A stretch of DNA of 64,000 nt. Source: Antitrichia curtipendula. Taxonomy: Eukaryota; Streptophyta; Bryopsida; Hypnales; Leucodontaceae. Positions within the stretch are counted from its first letter, which is position 1. Each line of letters opens with the position of its first letter. Below the pieces are notes generated by a model that saw only the letters and a list, made by a program, of their open reading frames with translations, did no database searches and had not been told where the DNA came from. The DNA is taken from positions 23,826,696 to 23,890,695 of the forward strand of contig OX579638.1 in NCBI GenBank assembly GCA_951230915.1, read 5' to 3'. The translations under genes were made by a program, and so were the position numbers. Below, in pieces: positions 58,891 to 64,000 of this stretch.

Positions 58891-59105
58891 GTAAGCATTA
58901 TCTGTTTGTTTATCTTCGAGGCGAAGATAAACAGTGGCTAATACTGATTAGAAATGAGCATTGCTGCTACCGCGTAATTTATTTTTGAATCATCGCCAGG
59001 GGTCATGACTATGTTTATCTTTGGGCCGAGGATAATTTGCTCTACCCCGAGTTCTTCGACTGCCTAGGAACTGACCGTTGTTTCATTGGAAATATTGCCA
59101 TGCAG
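58891..59105 (+). other. Intron 1 of the ParB-like gene with two palindromes
   Basis: 215 bp, GTAAGC donor, CCATGCAG acceptor, phase 0 on both sides. Palindromes at 58910 (19 bp after the donor) and 59015. Confidence 0.75.
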
Positions 59106-60440
59106 GAAGTCGTTGACGTTGTCTTGATAAGATATTGTAGCATTAACTCGGACAAAGAAGGCGCCAAGGTGAAACTCACGTCCGATGTCAAGAATGAAAT
59201 TAGAATCATTACACTGGCAGACGAGACGTACCAGTTGTGGGAGGAGTTTCTTCGGAAACACACTGACGGGGAACTGGTGGATCCGGTGACTTGCACTGAG
59301 TACAAGGTTTCCACGAAGAACTTCAACCCCAAGAACTTCTCACTGAAGAGAGAGTTCTTCAAACACATGGGCCATTTCACGGACAAAGACCTCAAGGAAT
59401 ATGTCCTCCATCTGTTTGGAAGAACTGATGGTCGCACCCGTGATTATCCAAAAGTCTTCGTGGCTGCTGCAAGGATCTTGTGCGTGGACAACTATAAGGT
59501 CGAGCACTGGGTGGAGCGTAGGAAGCGCAAGAAAATCGTCATGGAGGAGTTCATGGCCATCGACAAGTCCTTGAAGTTCAGGGACTCACAGGGAGAAGTG
59601 ATCGATGAGGTATGGAGAAGATGGAAGCGCAAGAACAAGTTCACTTCTGCTTCGTGGGATTTTCTTCTAACAGCCCCGCCCAATTCTTTCTTTGTAAAGC
59701 GACTAACAAACGAAGCAAAAAAGAAGACGGCCGTGGACTTTAAGGACCAACCGAAACTATCCGTAGTCTATCCCTTCTTCAAGAGATTCTTGAAGCTGAA
59801 GAAGGAAATCATAGAGAGGGGGGGCAATGTGTACATCCGGGAGCACCAGTGCTATCCGCAGGCTCTTGTGACGAGCCACCAGTGGCCCTACGCCAGTAGA
59901 GAACTTTGGCTGGCTGTCATAGACTTCCAAATCCTGCCTCGACCGATTCCCGGATCCATTGATGGTCCTCCGTGTTCTCCACTGCTCAATTATTTGACTG
60001 CTCATTTGAAGCCCGGAATTACTACCCCGGACGCTGGGTTATGGATTGTGGGAAGTCAATACGACCTAGAGGCAACCAAGAAGTTTGCAGCTTCGCGGTT
60101 GAAGGACTACGAGATCAAGGTGTCCACGTACCAGCCCAGCAAAGCGGAGAGGTTGGACAACACCACGACACGAGCCACACCTTCCGTGGTAAAGCTTGTA
60201 TTCGTGTTAAAAAAAGGGACCGATGGCGAGCCCAAGAATGTGGATGCTGTGAAGAGGGTCTACTCCACGGGCGACATCCCTTACTACATTGAATTCCAGA
60301 AGAACACGGAGGCCAAGTATAGGATCCATGCCAGCGAGTTGAGGATGGAGTTCTACATTGACATTCTCCAGAGCTTCTGTGTAAAGGGAGAGAACGTCGT
60401 CGGCATCTACACGGGGTCGAAGTTCATGATTGCCGCAAAG
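59106..60440 (+). pseudogene. ParB/methyltransferase-like gene, exon 2, right copy (exon intact)
   Basis: 445 codons from EVVDVVLIRYCSIN to IAAK|GTAATA, with no stop. Basic helical region (VERRKRKKIVMEEF). The last 150 residues read like a permuted DNA methyltransferase of N6/N4 type: a core strand (LWLAVIDFQILPRP), a lone strand (KLVFVLKKGT), then HASELRMEFYIDILQSFC where such enzymes have the K-P-x-x-L helix, then ENVVGIYTGSKFMIAAK where they have DPFxGxGTTxxAA. The catalytic DPPY-type motif is not evident and FxGxG is degenerate (IYTGS), so the activity is doubtful. Fold assignment is inference from motif order. Confidence 0.6.
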
Positions 60441-60722
60441 GTAATATTATAACTCCTGCCACCCATTATCTTCGGGCCGAGGATAACACCCTGAGTTCAA
60501 TGGTTATCTTCGGCCCGAGGATAACCATCCATGATTATTAGTTAGCATTAGTTGTAGAATAGGACAACAATGTCAATACAGATCTTGGAGTTGTTTTCAT
60601 ATATCAAATCTTGTTCATAGACTGCTGAGCACTTATCATCGACACAAGGATAACTTTGCTGGACTTCGTCTCCGCAGTTTAATGTGTGAATTGGGTACTA
60701 ACTTGTCGTGTTGGTCTCGCAG
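60441..60722 (+). other. Intron 2 of the ParB-like gene with three palindromes
   Basis: 282 bp, GTAATA donor, TTGGTCTCGCAG acceptor, phase 0. Palindromes at 60467, 60505 and 60633. Confidence 0.75.
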
Positions 60723-62111
60723 ATGTATGGCCTCTTCTATTATGGGATTTCCGAGAGGCATATATCTGAGAAACATCGGGACATGACAAAGTATGGCAGT
60801 TCCTTGGACATCAACGACTTCTGCCATGAAAACTTGCCATACCTCCCAGGTTATGAACGTCCAAGCAACCTATCGACTCCGGAACTTGATTCCGAGTCCA
60901 CGCCATCCTTAGCAGATACCATCAAAATTACAGAGAGGGAAGCCGAATTCGGTGGTCACGGTGGTGCCTTGGAGCTCGGGATAAATGAGTTCGGAACAAA
61001 CACGGACATGGTTGGCGGCGACGATCTGGATGTTATCATAACCGATGTCCAGGTGATGAATCGGTTGCCGGAAGTGAACCCTTCTGAAGCTGAGGAAGTG
61101 GCAAAGGACACGGAGCAGGTGGAGGTGTTGGCAGCGGCAGAGAAGAGGAATAAGAAGAAGGGCAAGATGTCCATTGAGGGGATAGTGGCCATATACGATC
61201 TAAGTGAACTCGAGGAGTCCTACTCGGATCTGAATGACATTGACTACGGGGATGTGGAGGTTGACGAAGGGGGGCCGTCTTCTGCCAACCATGAAGTGGA
61301 TTCAGCTTTGGAGGTGCAACCTAAACTTGCTGCGGAGTCCGCTGCGCACCCAGTTCAGAGTCAAATAATTCTGCTTCCGGTGAAGCAAGAGAACAAGGAC
61401 TTCTGGAAGGAGCGCGCGGAGAGGAAGGCCTTGAAGCGGGCAGAGGAGGAAGCCAGATGGGCAGCGGAGCAGTTGGAGAAGGAGATGCTCAAGGTGGAAC
61501 TTGAGAAACTCCGGAAAGAGAATGTTTCTCTCAAGACAATGACGCAGGACCCGTCAGTCTCTCAATCCCTTCAACAGATGAGTTCCGAATCTCCACAAGG
61601 GTCCGTTCAGAAGTCTATTTCCGCCAACACCCAGCATTATCCTCGAGGCAAAGATAATGCGGCTTTACCTCGGCACCCTGTTCGGCGAACAACGTCGACC
61701 GACTCCCCGAAGGATCTTCGTGTCGAAGATAATGTTGTCTCTCATCCTACCTTGGATGAGGACAATACTAGACATACGCCTGCTGAGTCGGCACTGCCGG
61801 ATGTTCGACGGGAGGAACAGGGGCATGACGAGATCCCTTCCTCTACAACCGGACCAGCAAGACGTGAAGTGGAATCACGTTATCTTCGATGCAAGGATAA
61901 CCTAAGTCGGCTCGCTGATGTTGGACTCCAAGGGGAGTCAGTGCCGGAGAATCAAGAGGAAGGGGAGATTGCTGCGGATCCGGTACCGCTTGCCATTGCC
62001 TCTCCAAACCACAATATGGTGGTTGAATTCGCGAACCCGCCTGACGAAGAGGAGAGCTTGGACTACGGGAGTTACATGGACGAAGAAACGGCCAACATGG
62101 ATCTCGATTAG
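60723..62111 (+). pseudogene. ParB/methyltransferase-like gene, exon 3, right copy (exon intact)
   Basis: 462 codons. It begins MYGLFYYGISERHISEKHRD, which completes the putative methyltransferase end (where RRYIGIE-like strands sit). An acidic disordered region follows, then a strong coiled coil (KERAERKALKRAEEEARWAA and following) and a Ser/Thr/acid-rich tail ending NMDLD-stop. Three 21-bp palindromes (61637, 61713, 61880) are translated in the same frame, giving YPRGKDN, LRVEDN and YLRCKDN. The joined three-exon product would be about 1381 residues were it not for the stop in exon 1. The downstream HAD-like gene is on the same strand. Confidence 0.75.
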
Positions 62112-62487
62112 GTACAGTCTCCAGCATCTTCAGATCCCTACGATTATTCATGAGTCTGTCCATTGGGATGTAATGGATGTTCGTCTTGTAGGGTTCTCAT
62201 GGGGGTTCTCTTATGTCAATTCATTCTGATTGACAGGAGGGAATGGATAGTCTCTGATTGTTTGGCGTCGACAAACTGCTCTCTGTGACTTCGTCTTGTA
62301 GAATAGTGTACATACTCGAGTGAGGTGTGGTGAATACTGTAACCAAATTGGATAGTAATTCATCAAAACCGGTAGACCGGATGTATCTTAATTACTTAAG
62401 AAATAAATATACGGGGCACTCTTCTTCGGTGAATTTTGTGTCTAATGGATTCATTTTGACCATGTTTGTGCTCAGCGCCAAAAAAAT
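62112..62487. other. Spacer between ParB-like and HAD-like genes, right arm
   Basis: Conserved with 27697-28072. No palindromes. No firm promoter motif. Confidence 0.4.
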
Positions 62488-62607
62488 ATGAGTGTGCTTC
62501 GACCGTTGCCACTCAAACTACCTCTTACTGGAGGGGTTCTGCAGTCGCTTAGTGGGGTTATGTACTGTTCGCCGTTTTATGAGTCACCTGATTCCGCATT
62601 TCAACAG
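62488..62607 (+). CDS. HAD-like gene, probable exon 1, right copy
   Basis: 40 codons, MSVLRPLPLKLPLTGGV to AFQQ, phase 0 at CAACAG|GTAACT. The putative intron (62608-62641) is only 34 bp, so the structure is tentative. Confidence 0.4.
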
Positions 62608-62641
62608 GTAACTACATATCTTTTCTGTTTTGTTTGATCAG

Positions 62642-63484
62642 GGAGTAGCAAGGAAGCGAAGAGAGAGAGTGCCGCGGAGTGTGTCCACGCTAGTTCCTCA
62701 ACCGCGACAGAAGTGGTTGAATGTCGTATTTGATTTGAACGGAGTACTGTGTGAGTGCTTGTTTCAAAGGTCATTTTTGAAACAACGGCATCACACAGTG
62801 CACGAGAATATATTTTCCGACCGAATCCCCACTATCATTGAGCCCAAGGCCGTCTTCGTTCGTCCCAACATGAGGGAATTCTTAGACGAGCTTTCTAGGA
62901 TCACAAATCGCGTTGTAGTCTGGAACTCCATGTTGAAGAAGACTATGGAACCTGTCGCTAATTTCCTGTTCCAAAACAACAAGGCGCCATTTGATATCCT
63001 AGGCCAAGAACAGTGCAAGACGATAGATGTGTCCAAGGGGGAATACCTTAAACAGGCTGGGAGCCCTTGGAAGTACCTGCTTCTCAAAGTGCTTGAAGAG
63101 CAATTGTTCTTAGACCCGGATGATCCAACGTCCTTTAACAAGGACAACACTCTTCTCATTGACGACTCTCCGCAAAAGAGCATCCTCAATGAGAACGGGA
63201 ATGCAATATTCCTTGAGAGCTGGAATCATGAGATGCGTGGGGACAAAGTATTGTTGGGCAGTTTGATTCAGTGGTTGAGGAGACTTCATGAAGAATGTCC
63301 ACTTGGTTGCTTGCGCGAGTTCGTTGATGCGAACCGCATTGGCGTGCCCCCCTTGTCTCCTGAGTCCCATCTTGCGGATGGAGTGTTAGGCGGCATGAAG
63401 GAGTCCGCCAATAATTTTGGGTCTCGTTTCGTCTTGCCAGGGATGAAACTAGTGATTGAGCGGGAGAGACATAGGAAGAAATAG
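62642..63484 (+). CDS. HAD superfamily (FCP1/NIF-like) protein, exon 2, right copy
   Basis: Intact 280-codon frame. Basic N-terminus (ARKRRERVPRSV), then VVFDLNGVLCE (motif I, DxN), VVVWNSMLKKTMEP (motif II region), an insertion with IDVSKGEYLKQAGSPW, and LLIDDSPQKS (motif III). Almost identical to the left-arm copy. It is the best-preserved gene of the arms, which suggests recent conversion between arms or retained function. If active it would be a soluble phosphatase-like protein, but Asn in place of the general-acid Asp argues for a binding role. Confidence 0.77.
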   Translation, partial: GVARKRRERVPRSVSTLVPQPRQKWLNVVFDLNGVLCECLFQRSFLKQRHHTVHENIFSDRIPTIIEPKAVFVRPNMREFLDELSRITNRVVVWNSMLKKTMEPVANFLFQNNKAPFDILGQEQCKTIDVSKGEYLKQAGSPWKYLLLKVLEEQLFLDPDDPTSFNKDNTLLIDDSPQKSILNENGNAIFLESWNHEMRGDKVLLGSLIQWLRRLHEECPLGCLREFVDANRIGVPPLSPESHLADGVLGGMKESANNFGSRFVLPGMKLVIERERHRKK

Positions 63485-63797
63485 TACTTCTGCATATACT
63501 CGTTGATCGTAGAAAGCGTTGTACATAGTGTGAATATAAATTTTTATGTAAATTTCATTCATGGGTATTAGTAAAATTTTGAAGTTTCATTTTGATTCCA
63601 TGTTCTTTCTATGTGGAGTTATCTTTGGGTCAAGGATAAATTGTGATCTTTCAGATTTTGTTGTTGTTTGTACTTGAAGAATAATTGTGGAGGCTTTGTC
63701 TTATCAATGAATTGAAGATATGAACTGTGCAAGTAGTTTGTTGTCTTTGGACCGAGGATAAATTGTGTAAGGGTTATGTACTCTCCGTTTTCTTTAG
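63485..63797. other. Spacer with two palindromes, right arm
   Basis: Palindromes at 63619 and 63741, both with CpG-decayed half-sites (TTTGGGTCAAGG, TTTGGACCGAGG). Partners at 26545 and 26423. Confidence 0.7.
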
Positions 63798-64000
63798 GTT
63801 GGAGGGTCCGTGATGCACTTGTTGCAGCATAGACGGCCGCTCACCACTAGGAGCTTGTTGTCTGGATCAGATGCACCCATGTCTAGGAAATCTGAGTCGG
63901 CTGGAGGGAGCTTCTTGCCATTCTCTTATCCTAGGCCTTCTCTTCTCGGCTCTGCAACCGACGCGGCTTCCGCAGCCATCGACTTCTCAAAGGGGAATGT
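63798..64000 (+). CDS. Third arm gene (right copy), partial, unknown function
   Basis: The exon follows a TTTTCTTTAG acceptor; an ATG is at 63813 (MHLLQHRRPLTTRS). Ser/Pro-rich sequence is open to the window edge. The left-arm copy shows about 220 codons and an in-frame stop in the part that lies beyond 64000 here. Not recognised. Confidence 0.5.

Larger units (their letters stand above)
47839..64000 (-). repeat. Giant inverted repeat, right arm (at least 16.1 kb, runs off the window)
   Basis: Reverse complement of 41688 down to 26184. It is longer than the left arm because it keeps the ParB-like exon 2 sequence deleted there. Within 47.8-55.2 kb the arms are nearly identical and without net indels. 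Between about 55.4 and 62 kb substitutions and indels are frequent. From 62.1 to 64 kb identity is high again. Confidence 0.93.

Noticed and set aside
24404..63761. 21-bp palindromes as intrinsic transcription terminators
   Set aside because: No T-tract follows consistently, they occur within exons and introns, and the gene structure is eukaryotic.
26184..64000. Inverted repeat as a pure assembly artefact
   Set aside because: The arms differ by many substitutions, a 0.6-kb deletion and different VNTR lengths. Only the 1.8-kb direct duplication at the gap looks artificial. A mis-join of two haplotypes remains possible and is listed as a test.

Overview
This window is nuclear DNA of a streptophyte plant. 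The evidence is plant-type telomere repeats (TTTAGGG)n at 40306-40370, 41965-41990 and 49158-49222, spliceosomal introns, a plant-style hAT transposase, and AT-rich intergenic DNA full of minisatellites. The gene families look most like those of early-diverging plants (bryophyte, lycophyte or charophyte), but I cannot name the species. I see no housekeeping gene, rRNA or tRNA. Almost everything is mobile-element DNA, and most coding regions are broken.

Region 1 (1-24.4 kb) is a run of unrelated decayed elements. In order: an RNase H-like transposase gene in two exons with three nonsense codons (13-4318, +); minisatellites; a coiled-coil plus RING-like zinc-finger gene (8162-11183, -); a protein-kinase pseudogene (11505-12934, -) divergent from a coiled-coil gene (13370-14290, +); and a hAT transposase pseudogene with a long acidic/RGG tail (19234-22738, +). 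The divergent pair and the hAT gene share the same upstream module: an array of about 17-bp GTACGTCCCCGCCCTGA units followed by a TATATAAGGACG TATA box. More copies of the array lie at 16.4, 18.2 and 24.1 kb.

Region 2 (24.4-64 kb) is dominated by a giant inverted repeat. The left arm runs from at least 26184 to 41688, the right arm from 47839 to beyond 64000, with a spacer of about 6.1 kb as assembled. Each arm carries three genes transcribed away from the spacer: a three-exon gene joining a ParB/sulfiredoxin-like domain to a region resembling a permuted DNA methyltransferase; a HAD (FCP1/NIF-like) gene; and a third unrecognised gene. The right-arm ParB gene has one nonsense codon. The left-arm copy has frameshifts, a deletion of about 0.6 kb and a different stop. 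The inner 7.4 kb of the arms is almost identical; the outer part is more diverged. The inner part also holds a nested stack of TTAA-flanked elements.

The most unusual signal is a family of about 21-bp palindromes, TTATCYTCG-N3-CGARGATAA. There are roughly 50-55 copies, all between 24.4 and 64 kb: in promoters, introns, intergenic spacers and, in frame, in the last exon of the ParB-like gene. A six-site cluster upstream of that gene folds into a hairpin of about 145 bp. A ParB-like protein encoded among many palindromes is a candidate self-recognition system. That link is inference.

The spacer holds a second transposase-like gene (minus strand, 47239 to 42377). It is interrupted by a 200-N gap flanked by an apparently exact 1821-bp direct duplication, which looks like two contig ends that were never merged.
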